From the NCBI RefSeq assembly GCF_000297395.2, contig NZ_HF570108.1, positions 4,429,910-4,493,909 of the forward strand: a DNA stretch of 64,000 bases, read 5' to 3'. A program made the position numbers and the translations under genes. This document shows, piece after piece, positions 38,201-47,694 of this stretch; the first letter of the stretch is position 1; the number at the start of each line of letters is the position of its first letter. The notes beneath the pieces were generated by a model. That model made no database searches and was not told the DNA's origin. It saw nothing but the letters and a program-made list of their open reading frames with translations. This DNA comes from Micromonospora lupini str. Lupac 08. Lineage in GTDB: Bacteria; Actinomycetota; Actinomycetes; Mycobacteriales; Micromonosporaceae.

Positions 38201-38610
38201 GTGGCGGGCTGCACGATGACCGGCAGGTCGGCGGTGGTCTCGTCGTCGTACCCGTCGGCTATCAGCGCGGTGACGTCGAAGAGGTCGGGGTCGAGGATCG
38301 AGCCGATCTGGGACTCGACGCGAGCGGGCAGGACGTGCAGGTGGCCGTCCGGGCCGCAGGTCTGGCGGATCACCGCGTTCGCGTCGACCGGCCGCACCGT
38401 GGCCTGCGGGCATCCCGAGCCGGTGCTCCGGACGGTCACCACGTCCCCGGTGAGCAGGGTGACGGTGTGGGTCTCGGGGCTGGCGGAGGCGCCGGGTGCG
38501 CCCGTCGGGGCTCCTCCGCTGGGACCGGCTGTGGCGGTGCCGCCGGGCACGGCGGTCAGCGCCGTGGCCGTGACGGCGACGGCCAGCAGCCAGCGCGTTT
38601 TCCTGAGCAT
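35260..38610 (-). CDS. Secreted subtilisin-family (S8) serine protease with large C-terminal region
   Basis: The chosen ATG at 38610 (MLRKTRWLLAVAVTATALTA) has an AGGAAACC ribosome site and starts a clear signal peptide. The upstream frame to 38841 lacks both. The product is 1,116 residues. The prodomain is followed by the catalytic triad: Asp in VAVLDTGADFTHPDL, His in NGHGTHVASTIAG and Ser in GTSMASPHVAGAAALL. After the protease domain, about 700 residues of beta-rich sequence (PA/Fn3-like, e.g. GFYLATVTARTGHRVVATTP) make up the C-terminus. Large subtilases like this digest proteins outside the cell. It is divergent from the S15 peptidase gene, so two secreted peptidases share a regulatory region. 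Confidence 0.92.
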   Translation of the reverse strand: MLRKTRWLLAVAVTATALTAVPGGTATAGPSGGAPTGAPGASASPETHTVTLLTGDVVTVRSTGSGCPQATVRPVDANAVIRQTCGPDGHLHVLPARVESQIGSILDPDLFDVTALIADGYDDETTADLPVIVQPATASARVAALGDVRSLPSIGAVAGHVPKKSPAGAKLATTSLLAGAKKVWLDRKVRATALTEADKHGKLDPNLDQIAAPEAWKAGYTGTGVRVAVLDTGADFTHPDLAGRVVERADFTAEGGDAVDHNGHGTHVASTIAGTGAAAHGQRRGVAPDAKLVIGKVLDDHGSGADSGIIAGMEWAAARADVINMSLGGSAPDDGSDPLSLAVDGLSKSTGALFVIAAGNSGAEISSPGSASSALTVGAVDRDDKLADFSSRGPLVTSHVAKPELVAPGVDIVAARAAGTNLQDPIDRYYEGLSGTSMASPHVAGAAALLAQRHPDWTGDRLKAALVGAADPLIGVDAYAVGAGRLNAARALGGPTSNQPVVNLGTFAYPQSGHSDTTLSWTGGSTPATTVLDLDVSLVNHDGQPVPHGAASLSTGRLTLKRGATADATLRINRAALASRPGFYLATVTARTGHRVVATTPVSFYVEQPSYDLTIHTKPLPGLRDGAESWINLTVTNLTDPLVYREGGGGTPGDTFTLRVPAGRYAVFGASVAYYVDSDVLETTLAGETDLDVRGARSVTLDPAGARPVTVTVDGAPTTPTRVDFTNVQTSVNGLSWWHQISGYGRATTVRSTALPKPGIGSLRTWAAANLDSPAGTAAPYRYNLVHEYVGGVPADPAYRVSRSEQATLARIDERFHQTDSPEMFTGLVRTGLTRDGVPVTQTHEGNLPPYRTDYLSPDILWADQGVYGGLGADEAPRSYRPGSRQSKVWARQPLHSGWYDDPAGDGWSCATPPSRTRGNLHIDLVTLTDQHQRADCLYGETIGVKRTLSLYRNGTLLDERSGPFGDFTVGQAMADYRVSLDVDTSLILPISTRVTTSWTFRSAGPDGTGSVPLPLLALDYALPMDTTNHPVGGTAELAVRQAHGVKAQKVTSMQVWTSTDDGATWKAARVTGSGDAYRVDLPKAASGQAVSLRVRAAGNGGSGIDQTIIRAYHAG

Positions 38611-38925
38611 CTGGTTTCCTGTCTCATGTGGACAAATGCGCCTCTTGGGCGACTTTTGCAAGATCATAAGGCCGTGTACGTGATCTTCAAGGGTTCGCGA
38701 GGGAGCAATTTCTCGCCGACCTGAACGGGATTTCCGCCGCGTGTCGACGCCGGTTCCCATTCGATGTCGGTTCGATTGCCGCAGCCTTCCTATGTGAACG
38801 AAAGCCGCATCCCCGTGCGAAGGGATCGACGCGACGCCCACTCACACCTAGCATGGCGACGAATGGATCTTCGTGATTGGCCCGTGCCGAGACCCGGCAA
38901 CCAGCCCGACCGAAGGGAGACGCGC
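38611..38925. promoter_or_regulatory. Divergent regulatory region between S8 and S15 peptidase genes
   Basis: The 315-base gap contains no gene. It is AT-richer than its flanks near 38,630-38,700. It carries an inverted repeat AAGATCA (38660-38666) and TGATCTT (38681-38687), spaced as a possible operator. A ribosome site AAGGGAGA precedes the S15 start. No confident -10/-35 pair was found. Confidence 0.4.
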
Positions 38926-40809
38926 ATGCGTCGACCCCGCCATCTGGCACTTCTCAGCGTCGGCGTGTCCGGCGCCCTGGTGCTGAGCGCCGCCCCGACC
39001 GCGGCGGCCGCCCCGCCCGCGCCCCCCACGCCCACCGGCATCGTGGTGGCCGACGGCATGACCCAGCCGGTGTTCTCGCTCGCGGACGCGATCGAGGAGC
39101 GGGTGTTCGTCCAGACCCCGGTGGACACCGACCACGACGGTCGGCTTGACCGGGTGGCGATCGACATCTCCCGCCCCCGGGAGACCGCCACGCAGGGCTT
39201 CAAGGTGCCTGTCATCTTCGAGCACAGCCCGTACCGCAAGGGCACCTGGGGCGACGTGCCGTACCCGAGCGTGCTCGTCGACGACCTGCCGCAGAACGGC
39301 CGGACCGACGGCGCCGGGCGTCGCGCACTCGACGTCGGCACGCAGCGGGCGCAGGCGAAGGCCAACCTGCCCGGCTCGTTGGACGACTACTACGTGCCGC
39401 GCGGGTACGCGGTGGTGCTCGGTCAGAGCGTCGGCACCGGCGACTCGGACGGCTGCCCGACAAGCGGCGACCAGGCCGAGACGCTCGGCACCAAGGCCGT
39501 CATCGACTGGCTCAACGGCCGGGCCAAGGGGTACGACGCCGGCGGCGCCCCGGTCACCGCCGGTTGGACCACCGGCGCGGTCGGCATGACCGGCGTCTCC
39601 TACAACGGGACGCTGCCCAACCAGGTGGCCACCACCGGGGTCAAGGGCCTGAAGACCATCGTGCCGGTCTCGGCGATCAGCAGCTGGTACGACTACTACC
39701 GGGCCAACGGCCTGGTGGTCGCGCCCGGGACGTTCCAGGGCGAGGACCTCGACATCCTGGCTCAGTACACGGCCGGTCAGGAGCGGGCCGAGGGGCCCTG
39801 CGCCGACGAGCTCGCACAGATCACCGCGAAGCAGGACCGGGTCACCGGCGACTACTCGACGTTCTGGCAGGACCGCGACTACCTGGACGCTCGCAACGTC
39901 AAGGCGAGCGTCTTCGTCGTGCACGGCCTCAACGACTGGAACGTGAAGACCGAGCACTTCGCCGGCTGGTGGGACGAGCTGGCGAAGCGCGACGTGCCGC
40001 GCAAGATCTGGCTGCACCAGGGCGGGCACGGCGGCCCGGGCAGCAGCGCCTCGGTGACCCTGCCGAGCGGCCAGACGTGGACGTACAAGCAGACCGAGAA
40101 CCGCTGGTTCGACTTCTGGCTGTGGAACGTGCGCAACGGCATCATGGACGAGCCGACCGCGGTGCTCCAGCGCGAGGACCGGGCCTACACCACGTACGCC
40201 AACTGGCCCGACCCGGCCGCGCGCGAGGTCGGACTGCGCTTCGCCGCCACCGACGCCACCACCCCGGGCGCGCTCACCACGGGTAAGCCGCCGAAGGCCC
40301 GCGTCGAGCAGAGCTTCGTCGACGAGGGGCGGACCATCCATCCGGACACCCTGGTGGCCGACCCGGACACGGCAAGCGCCAACCGCCTCGCCTACCGCTC
40401 CCCCGCGCTGACCCGGAGCGTGCGCATCTCCGGTCGCCCGGAGATGCGGCTACGGATGGCTATCGACAACAAGCCGGACGCGAACCTCACCGCGTACCTG
40501 GTGGACTACGGCCCGGCCGGGTCGACCGCCGCGCCCACAGTCGTGACGCGCGGCTGGATGGACCCGCAGAACCGTAAGAGCGCCGCGCGCACCGCGCCGG
40601 TCAAGCAGGGCAAGCTGTACGACTACCGGTGGACCATGGAGCCGAAGGACTACATCTTCCCGGCGGGGCACCGGATCGGCGTGGTCGTCTTCTCCAGCGA
40701 CCAGGAGTACACCCTGCTGCCGTTGGGCGGCACCGAGCTGCGGGTCGCCCCGAACGACAGTGAGCTGCGACTGCCCGTGGTCGGCGGGCGGGCCGTCCTC
40801 GGTTTCTGA
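38926..40809 (+). CDS. Secreted Xaa-Pro dipeptidyl-peptidase (S15 family)
   Basis: The chosen ATG at 38926 (MRRPRHLALLSVGVSGALVL) opens a typical signal peptide and has AAGGGAGA upstream; the frame extends to 38764 without coding character. The 627-residue product has DGRLDRVAIDISRP and FEHSPYRKG at the start of the alpha/beta-hydrolase domain. The nucleophile elbow is GMTGVSYNGTLPNQ, and LNDWNVKTEH and the histidine-containing LHQGGHGGP complete the triad region. The C-terminal jelly-roll domain (VRISGRPEMRLRMAIDNKPD) is that of PepX-type enzymes. It removes X-Pro dipeptides from peptides outside the cell, complementing the adjacent subtilase. Confidence 0.92.
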   Translation: MRRPRHLALLSVGVSGALVLSAAPTAAAAPPAPPTPTGIVVADGMTQPVFSLADAIEERVFVQTPVDTDHDGRLDRVAIDISRPRETATQGFKVPVIFEHSPYRKGTWGDVPYPSVLVDDLPQNGRTDGAGRRALDVGTQRAQAKANLPGSLDDYYVPRGYAVVLGQSVGTGDSDGCPTSGDQAETLGTKAVIDWLNGRAKGYDAGGAPVTAGWTTGAVGMTGVSYNGTLPNQVATTGVKGLKTIVPVSAISSWYDYYRANGLVVAPGTFQGEDLDILAQYTAGQERAEGPCADELAQITAKQDRVTGDYSTFWQDRDYLDARNVKASVFVVHGLNDWNVKTEHFAGWWDELAKRDVPRKIWLHQGGHGGPGSSASVTLPSGQTWTYKQTENRWFDFWLWNVRNGIMDEPTAVLQREDRAYTTYANWPDPAAREVGLRFAATDATTPGALTTGKPPKARVEQSFVDEGRTIHPDTLVADPDTASANRLAYRSPALTRSVRISGRPEMRLRMAIDNKPDANLTAYLVDYGPAGSTAAPTVVTRGWMDPQNRKSAARTAPVKQGKLYDYRWTMEPKDYIFPAGHRIGVVVFSSDQEYTLLPLGGTELRVAPNDSELRLPVVGGRAVLGF

Positions 40810-40824
40810 CCTCAGCGCGGCACA

Positions 40825-40858
40825 GGTGGGGCGGTCCGGCTCGTCGGGCCGCCCCACC
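40825..40858 (+). terminator. Terminator after the S15 peptidase gene
   Basis: A 10-base-pair stem (GGTGGGGCGG with CCGCCCCACC) lies 15 bases after the stop codon; no T-run. Confidence 0.7.
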
Positions 40859-40900
40859 CGCGTCATGTGCACCAACTGCACCGGGCACGCCGCCCCGGCC

Positions 40901-40985
40901 GGGATGATCGACTCGGGTTGCATGAAGTCGCGGTGTCCGACCCGCCCGGACACCCCGATATCACCGAACCCGAGTCGATCATCCC
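40901..40985. repeat. Long imperfect intergenic hairpin (REP-like)
   Basis: Two 38-base arms (40901-40938 and 40948-40985) surround a 9-base loop. The outer 19 bases pair perfectly (GGGATGATCGACTCGGGTT with its complement), as do the inner GGTGTCC/GGACACC. The central part is mismatched. It sits beyond an ordinary terminator, so it is more than a terminator. It looks like one copy of a dispersed repeat, although only one copy of this sequence is in the window. Confidence 0.6.
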
Positions 40986-41094
40986 GGTCGGAGGTGGATG
41001 CCCGTTTCCGGCTGGGCGGTTTGGGTGGTTTCGGGGGTCGCCGTCCCGTGGCCGGCGGCACTCGGGTGGCGGAATCGTGGGTCCGGCGGGGTCG

Positions 41095-41434
41095 TTATAC
41101 CTGACATGCCGCAGCGACCCCCGGGCCGCGGCGCACGGCAGCCGCCGGGAACACCCGACCGGCCGCCACGGTTACATCCCCCGCACGACCGGGCATCACG
41201 AGCGGCCGGCCCTGTGCGGCAGCCGCCGGGAACACCGGCCGGCACGGTTTATATCCCCCGCACGGCCGAGTACCACCGGCCGGCGTCCGGAAGCCCTCGG
41301 CGGAATGACTCGCCACCCGGACCGGTTACACCCCCGGACACCCGAGCAGGCCCCCCTGGGCCGCCGGGTAGATCCCCCGAAGACTTCCCGCCCGGCACAC
41401 ACCCCCGGTTTCGTGTGCCGGCGCGTATCCCCCG
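41095..41434. repeat. Degenerate tandem repeats in the leader region of the C39-like gene
   Basis: The core TA(C/T)ATCCCCCG or a close variant occurs at 41173, 41250, 41327 (TACACCCCCGG), 41369 and 41425 (GTATCCCCCG). Three of these are spaced 77 bases apart, and TTATACCT at 41094 is about 78 bases before the first. CGGCAGCCGCCGGGAACACC is repeated exactly at 41136-41155 and 41217-41236. The 645-base gap 40810-41454 otherwise holds only the terminator and long hairpin described separately. The repeats could be binding sites for a regulator or serial promoter-like elements. Confidence 0.55.
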
Positions 41435-41454
41435 ATGCAGAGGAGCACGCCATC

Positions 41455-42117
41455 ATGCGTACCGATCTGATCCGTAAGACCGCTCTGACCGCTGCGGGCC
41501 TGGCCTTCACCGGCGGCGCCATCGCCGGCCCGGTGACGACCGCGTTCGCCGCGCCGAGCACCGACAAGCCCGCCGCCGCGAGCCAGGGTGACCGTAAGCC
41601 CTCGGGTGAGCGTCAGCTCGGGGTGCGCTACGAGGCGCAGCCGAACTTCTACTACTGCGGCCCGGCCGCCGCCCGCAACGCCCTGTCCGTGCAGGGCAAG
41701 GACATCAGCGTGGACGCCATGGCCAAGGAGATGGGCACCACCGAGGCCGGCACCAACAGCATCAACGACATCACCCCGGTGCTGAACAAGGAGACCGGCA
41801 AGGCCGACGCCTACCACTCCGTCGAGATCAGCAAGCCCGACGCCGACGCCAAGCAGACCGACCAGCTGCGCGCCGATGTCGTCAAGACCGTCGACAACGG
41901 CCGCGCCGTCGTCGCCAACATCGCCGGCACCACCACCGACACCGACGGCGGTATCCACTCGTTCGAGGGTGGGCACTACATCAGCGTCGTCGGCTACCGC
42001 GACAACGGTGCGGTCGTGCGGATCGCCGACTCGGCCGACCCGAACACCGCCTCCTACGAGGTCACCGTCGAGCACCTCGCCGACTGGATCGCCACCCGTG
42101 GCTACGCCACCAGCTGA
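41455..42117 (+). CDS. Secreted C39-like papain-fold protein
   Basis: The chosen ATG at 41455 (MRTDLIRKTALTAAGLAFTG) follows AGAGGAG at good spacing. The 220-residue product has a signal peptide ending near TTAFAAP. The mature domain carries the nucleophile cysteine in FYYCGPAAARNALSV, the histidine in GGHYISVVGY and an aspartate in VRIADSADP. These are the triad positions of the peptidase C39-like (papain-fold) family, which includes proteases and transglutaminase-like enzymes. It ends with a strong terminator. An unusual repeat-rich region lies upstream. Substrate unknown. Confidence 0.87.
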   Translation: MRTDLIRKTALTAAGLAFTGGAIAGPVTTAFAAPSTDKPAAASQGDRKPSGERQLGVRYEAQPNFYYCGPAAARNALSVQGKDISVDAMAKEMGTTEAGTNSINDITPVLNKETGKADAYHSVEISKPDADAKQTDQLRADVVKTVDNGRAVVANIAGTTTDTDGGIHSFEGGHYISVVGYRDNGAVVRIADSADPNTASYEVTVEHLADWIATRGYATS

Positions 42118-42132
42118 CCCCACATCACACCG

Positions 42133-42169
42133 AAAGGGCCGGACCCCACCACGGGGTCCGGCCCTTTTT
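42133..42169 (+). terminator. Strong intrinsic terminator
   Basis: A perfect 15-base-pair stem (AAAGGGCCGGACCCC with its complement), a 5-base loop and a run of five T's follow the C39-like gene by 15 bases. Confidence 0.92.
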
Positions 42170-42233
42170 CGTCATTTCCACCAACTGCGACATGCATTGA
42201 CAAGCGTCGACATCGGGGTGAAGCTGGACCAGT

Positions 42234-42245
42234 GAGAGCGCTCTC
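42234..42245 (+). promoter_or_regulatory. CebR/CelR-like LacI-family operator upstream of the DUF1996 gene
   Basis: The perfect 12-base palindrome GAGAGCGCTCTC lies about 119 bases upstream of the ATG at 42364. It differs by one base pair per half-site from the cellulose/cellobiose operator (TGGGAGCGCTCCCA) known in Streptomyces and Thermobifida. A TTGACA-like hexamer lies about 30 bases upstream. The resemblance suggests sugar-responsive control, but the gene itself is not a known glycosidase. Confidence 0.5.
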
Positions 42246-42363
42246 TCGCGGCCGGGATCAGCAGTTGGGATCAACCGGCCACCCCTTCTGGCCAGGACAC
42301 TCTCCGACGTCTTCGGCGGCGGCGTCGGAGCTGTCCCTGGCCCGTCCCGACAGGAGTCACGCG

Positions 42364-43257
42364 ATGGACAGGGCCGCACCCCTCTCCCACCTCCCCCGCC
42401 GGCTACGCCTCGTCACGGCGATCGGCGCCCTGCTGGCGCTCCTCGGCACCTACCTGGTCTCCACCACCGACCGGGCCGACGCCGCCCCGGTCGCCAACGT
42501 CATCCGGGTCGCCGAGTTCCCCGCCGACTGCACGTACAGCCACCGGCTGCCCGACGACCCGATCGTCTTTCCCGGACTGCCCGGGGCCTCACACATGCAC
42601 AGCTTCTTCGGCAGCACGGTGACGAACGGCAACACCACGCTCCCCGACCTGGTGAAATCCACAAGCACCTGCAACCCGGCGGTGGACGTCTCGTCGTACT
42701 GGGTGCCGACCCTCTACCGGGACAACGTCCCCGTGGAGCCGGCCATCGCGACGTTCTACTACCTCGGTGAGGGTGTCCGCTCCGACGTCGTCGCCAACAC
42801 CCAACCGCTCCCGCAGGGCCTGCGCCTCGTCGCGGGCAACGCGAAGGCCACCGGGCCGAACGACAGCATCGCCCGCTGGTCCTGCCTGCACGCCGGGCAG
42901 GTGCCACCGTCGAAGGACTTCGTCAACTGTCCGGCCGGCACGATGCTGGAGTCGTACCTGGACTTCCCGCAGTGCTGGAACGGTCGGGACCTGGACTCCC
43001 CGGACCACAAGAGCCACCTCGCGTACCCGGTGAACCAGGCGTGCCCGAGCACCCACCCGGTGCACGTGCCGAAGCTCCGGCAGGTGCTGCGCTACCCGGT
43101 CAGCGGCGACCCGTCGCACTTCCGGCTGGCCTCCGGGCCGGGCTACACGATGCACGGTGACTTCTTCAACGCCTGGCCGACGGCCGAGATGGCCCGCCGC
43201 GTCCAGGACTGCATCCGTCCGGTCATCAAGTGCGGGCACGACGGCCGACCCATCTGA
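42364..43257 (+). CDS. Secreted DUF1996 protein
   Basis: The chosen ATG at 42364 has AGGAG upstream. The 297-residue product starts with a long signal region (LVTAIGALLALLGTYLVSTT). The DUF1996 domain begins at FPADCTYSHRLPDDPIVFPG and has the conserved ASHMHSFFGSTVTN and DFPQCWNGRDLDSPDHKSHL motifs. Six or more cysteines suggest disulphides. The family is common in fungi and actinomycetes, with members secreted to the cell wall, and its biochemical function is unknown. A CebR-like operator lies upstream and a DUF305-like lipoprotein gene follows 72 bases downstream, so the two may form a small operon. Confidence 0.9.
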   Translation: MDRAAPLSHLPRRLRLVTAIGALLALLGTYLVSTTDRADAAPVANVIRVAEFPADCTYSHRLPDDPIVFPGLPGASHMHSFFGSTVTNGNTTLPDLVKSTSTCNPAVDVSSYWVPTLYRDNVPVEPAIATFYYLGEGVRSDVVANTQPLPQGLRLVAGNAKATGPNDSIARWSCLHAGQVPPSKDFVNCPAGTMLESYLDFPQCWNGRDLDSPDHKSHLAYPVNQACPSTHPVHVPKLRQVLRYPVSGDPSHFRLASGPGYTMHGDFFNAWPTAEMARRVQDCIRPVIKCGHDGRPI

Positions 43258-43329
43258 GTCGACACCGACGCACCCGAGGCGGCGGGCCCGGTCAATCGGG
43301 TCCGCCGCCGCGGGGCGGAAGGAGGCCGC

Positions 43330-43908
43330 ATGCGCGCCCACGTCGCGCTGCTCACTGCGGTGGTGCTCGTCGCCGGCTGCGGCACCGGGTCACCGGGCGC
43401 CGCGCCACCCACCGCCGTGCCACCCACGGCCGCGCCGGTCGCGGCCACACCGTCGAACGCCTCATCGGCAGGCGCCTTCAGCCCCACCGACATCGCCTGG
43501 CTGCAACTGACGGCGGCGATGACGCAGCGGCTGCTACCGGTGCTGGACCTGGTGCCGACCCGGACCACCGACCCCACCTGGCGACGGCTGGCCGTCGAGG
43601 TGCGGGCCAGCAACCGTGCCGACCTGACCCGGTCCCGCCAGCTGCTGGGCGAGGCGGGAGCGCCGACGACAAACCCGCACGAGGGCCACGACATGCCGGG
43701 CATGGTCACCGCCGACGAGCTGGCCGCGCTGCGGTCGGCCAGCGGGAAGACGTTCCACCGCCTGCTCGCCGCGCACCTGCGCGCGTACCTCACGCAGACG
43801 ACCCGGGTCGCCACCGCCGAACAGAAGAGCGGTGCGAACCCGGCCACCACCGCCCTGGCCACCACCGTGATCACAACAAACCAGACCCACCTGAACAACC
43901 TCCCCTGA
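43330..43908 (+). CDS. DUF305-like lipoprotein
   Basis: This 192-residue protein has a lipoprotein signal (MRAHVALLTAVVLVAGC, lipobox cysteine at residue 17) followed by a Pro/Ala/Thr linker. The domain is helical, with DIAWLQLTAAMTQRLLPVLD, EGHDMPGMVTADELAAL and KTFHRLLAAHLRAYLTQT. The HDMPGM motif and four-helix pattern are those of DUF305 (ferritin-like fold). DUF305 proteins are often found with copper-handling genes, but no such gene is beside it here. Confidence 0.85.
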   Translation: MRAHVALLTAVVLVAGCGTGSPGAAPPTAVPPTAAPVAATPSNASSAGAFSPTDIAWLQLTAAMTQRLLPVLDLVPTRTTDPTWRRLAVEVRASNRADLTRSRQLLGEAGAPTTNPHEGHDMPGMVTADELAALRSASGKTFHRLLAAHLRAYLTQTTRVATAEQKSGANPATTALATTVITTNQTHLNNLP

Positions 43909-43929
43909 CCCCCACCCGCCCCGCCTCGG

Positions 43930-43983
43930 TGATCAAGAGGTTGGCGTCACGACACGCCGGTGGGGATGACGCAAACCTCTTGA

Positions 43984-43986
<3 letters not shown>
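43930..43986. repeat. Intergenic hairpin between convergent genes, REP-like
   Basis: The 20-base arms TGATCAAGAGGTTGGCGTCA (43930-43949) and TGACGCAAACCTCTTGATCA (43967-43986) pair with one mismatch. The right arm contains the stop codon of the minus-strand ABC-F gene (43984-43986). It may double as a bidirectional terminator. Confidence 0.65.
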
Positions 43987-45609
<1,623 letters not shown>

Positions 45610-45885
45610 GGGAACCTCGGAGCAGGGAGGATCGGGCGCACGCGAGTGGCCCGGCGGGGGCAGGGCATGACGACGGTGGCCGCGACGACGGCGGCGCGAT
45701 CACGCGCCCGTCGGCGGCCGGTCCGGGTGCTCACCCGGAGATGTCGTCGTCACCTGCCACGCCTGCTCCGATCTCCCGCTGATCGGGCGCAAGAATAGCC
45801 CGGGCTCGGCGGTTGTCCGACGAGGTGCCTGGTCGCCAGTCTCCGACCGCGACCGGTGCGGGAGGACGAGCAGGTGCGGACACCG

Positions 45886-46491
45886 TCAGGCCGTCCGCGC
45901 ACCCGCGCGTAGGCGTTCGATGGTGAGGTCGAGGGCCGCTTCGAGGTGGTCGATCCTGCCGGTGGAGAGCAGCAGCAGTACGCCGCCCTGGATGCCGGCC
46001 AGCAGCGCCGCCGCGGCCCGGTCGGCGTCCACGTCGGCGGCGATGTCACCTGTCGACTGCATGTGCCGGATGCCCACGGCGATCTTCTCCTGCCACCGCC
46101 ACATGAGCCCGGTCACGATGGCCTGCGCGCCGGGAGCGCGTCGGCCGGTCTGGCCGAGCAGACCGTTGAGCGGGCACTTCACGCCCTGCGCGAGGTAGCG
46201 CTCGACGAGCCGGTCACGCCACGCCTGCCAGGCCGGCCAGGACGTCAGGTTGCTGAGCATCGGCTCCTGGTCGACGAGCACCTGGTCGGCCTCGTGCTGG
46301 GCCACCGCGAGCAGCAACTCCTCCTTGCCGTCGGGGAAGTAGTGGAAGAGCTGGCCCTTGCTGGTGCGGGTGTGGGCCAGCACGTCCTCGAGGCGTACCT
46401 CGTCGACGCCGCGCTCGCGGATCTCGGCCGCGGCGCCGGCGACGATCCGCGCCCGGGTGGCCTCGCCCTTGCGGGTCAGCGCGCGTGTCAT
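45886..46491 (-). CDS. TetR/AcrR-family repressor
   Basis: This 201-residue protein has an N-terminal TetR helix-turn-helix (TRARIVAGAAAEIRERGVDE, VLAHTRTSKGQLFHYFPDGK) and a helical ligand domain. It is divergent from the aldo/keto reductase gene with 108 bases between starts, and a TetR-type palindrome lies in that gap. This arrangement strongly suggests it represses that reductase and itself. Ligand unknown. Confidence 0.92.
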   Translation of the reverse strand: MTRALTRKGEATRARIVAGAAAEIRERGVDEVRLEDVLAHTRTSKGQLFHYFPDGKEELLLAVAQHEADQVLVDQEPMLSNLTSWPAWQAWRDRLVERYLAQGVKCPLNGLLGQTGRRAPGAQAIVTGLMWRWQEKIAVGIRHMQSTGDIAADVDADRAAAALLAGIQGGVLLLLSTGRIDHLEAALDLTIERLRAGARTA

Positions 46492-46513
46492 GGCCCCACC
46501 CTAGCCCGGGTTT

Positions 46514-46529
46514 TGGACTTGCGGGTCCA
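46514..46529. promoter_or_regulatory. Probable TetR operator
   Basis: TGGACTTGCGGGTCCA has TGGAC/GTCCA half-sites (six of eight positions symmetric). It is centred in the 108-base space between the TetR and aldo/keto reductase genes, where it would overlap both promoters. Confidence 0.6.
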
Positions 46530-46599
46530 GATCTGCCGAGCAAGGGTCGGTGACGCGCGGTCCGCTCCGCGCCCCCACCACGATCGAGAGGGCACCACC

Positions 46600-47694
46600 A
46601 TGAACCACTACTACCTGCTCGGACGTTCGGGTCTGCGGGTGAGCCGGCTGGCGCTGGGCACCATGAACTTCGGCGTCGACGGGTTCCACGCCGCGTACGG
46701 CAGGACCGAGGAGGAGGCCGAGCCGATCTTCCGGCAGTACCTGGAGGCGGGCGGGAACCTCATCGACACGGCGGACTTCTACACCGCCGGGGAGAGCGAG
46801 AGGATCCTCGGCCGCCTCATCGACCGGGCCGGCGCCCGCGAACGACTCGTGCTCACCAGCAAGGCCACCAACACCGTCGACCCGGCCGACCCGAACGCCA
46901 GCGGCAACGGCCGCAAGCACGTCATGCGGGCCGTGGAGGCGTCGCTGGGCCGGCTCGGCACCGACTACCTCGACCTGTACCTGCTGCACACCTGGGACCG
47001 GATCACCCCGGTCGAGGAGGTCGTGCACACCCTCGACGACCTGGTGCGCTCCGGCAAGATCCGCTACGCCGGCCTCTCCGACGTGCCGGCCTGGTACGCG
47101 GCCCGCGCGCAGAGCTACGCCGAGGCGCACGGACTGGCCCCGATGATCAACGTGCAGCTCCCGTACTCCCTGGTCACGCGGGACATCGAGGCGGAGTACG
47201 TGGCGATGGCCCAGACCCTGGGCATGGGCGTCACCGCGTTCAGCCCGATCGGCGGCGGCCTGCTCAGCGGCAAGTACCGACGGACCAGCGAGGGCCTGAG
47301 CGGAACCGGGAGGTTGACCACCCCCAACGCCGCCGGTCGGGAGATCAGCCCCAACGACTGGAAGGTCATCGACGCGCTGGAGAGCGTGGCCGCCGACCTG
47401 GGGCGCAGCATGGCGCAGGTCGCGATCAACTGGGTCGTCACCCAGCCCGCGGTCGGCTCGGTGATCATCGGGGCGAGCAGCCCGGAGCAGGTCGACAGCA
47501 ACTTCGGCGCGCTCGACTTCGAGATCCCCGCCGACGCCCGCCGCCGGCTCGACGAGGCCAGCGCCCCGAACCTCGGATCGCCGTACGGCATGTTCACCCC
47601 GCAGTACCAGTCCTGGGTGGTGAGCCCCGGCCTCGGCATCGGCGACAAGCCGGCCGGTTACGCCCCGCCGGTGTTCAACGCGGCGGTGCGGTAG
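46600..47694 (+). CDS. Aldo/keto reductase (YghZ/AKR-like)
   Basis: The ATG at 46600 gives a 364-residue protein. Catalytic residues are visible: D56 and Y61 in LIDTADFYTAG, K88 in LTSKATN, and the histidine of LYLLHTWDR. The NADP-binding region has GSVIIGASSPEQVDSN. It belongs to the larger AKR class (YghZ/Tas/potassium-channel beta-like). The divergent TetR regulator suggests induction by a small molecule, perhaps a toxic aldehyde; the substrate is unknown. The stop codon lies within the first copy of a 25-base tandem repeat. Confidence 0.93.
   Translation: MNHYYLLGRSGLRVSRLALGTMNFGVDGFHAAYGRTEEEAEPIFRQYLEAGGNLIDTADFYTAGESERILGRLIDRAGARERLVLTSKATNTVDPADPNASGNGRKHVMRAVEASLGRLGTDYLDLYLLHTWDRITPVEEVVHTLDDLVRSGKIRYAGLSDVPAWYAARAQSYAEAHGLAPMINVQLPYSLVTRDIEAEYVAMAQTLGMGVTAFSPIGGGLLSGKYRRTSEGLSGTGRLTTPNAAGREISPNDWKVIDALESVAADLGRSMAQVAINWVVTQPAVGSVIIGASSPEQVDSNFGALDFEIPADARRRLDEASAPNLGSPYGMFTPQYQSWVVSPGLGIGDKPAGYAPPVFNAAVR

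Noticed and set aside
31475..38724. Long plus-strand frames opposite the phospholipase C and subtilase genes
   Set aside because: Codon-bias shadows; the minus-strand frames have signal peptides and catalytic motifs.
41095..41434. CRISPR-like array
   Set aside because: Repeats are degenerate, unequal in spacing after the first three, and without uniform spacers; no cas genes are present.
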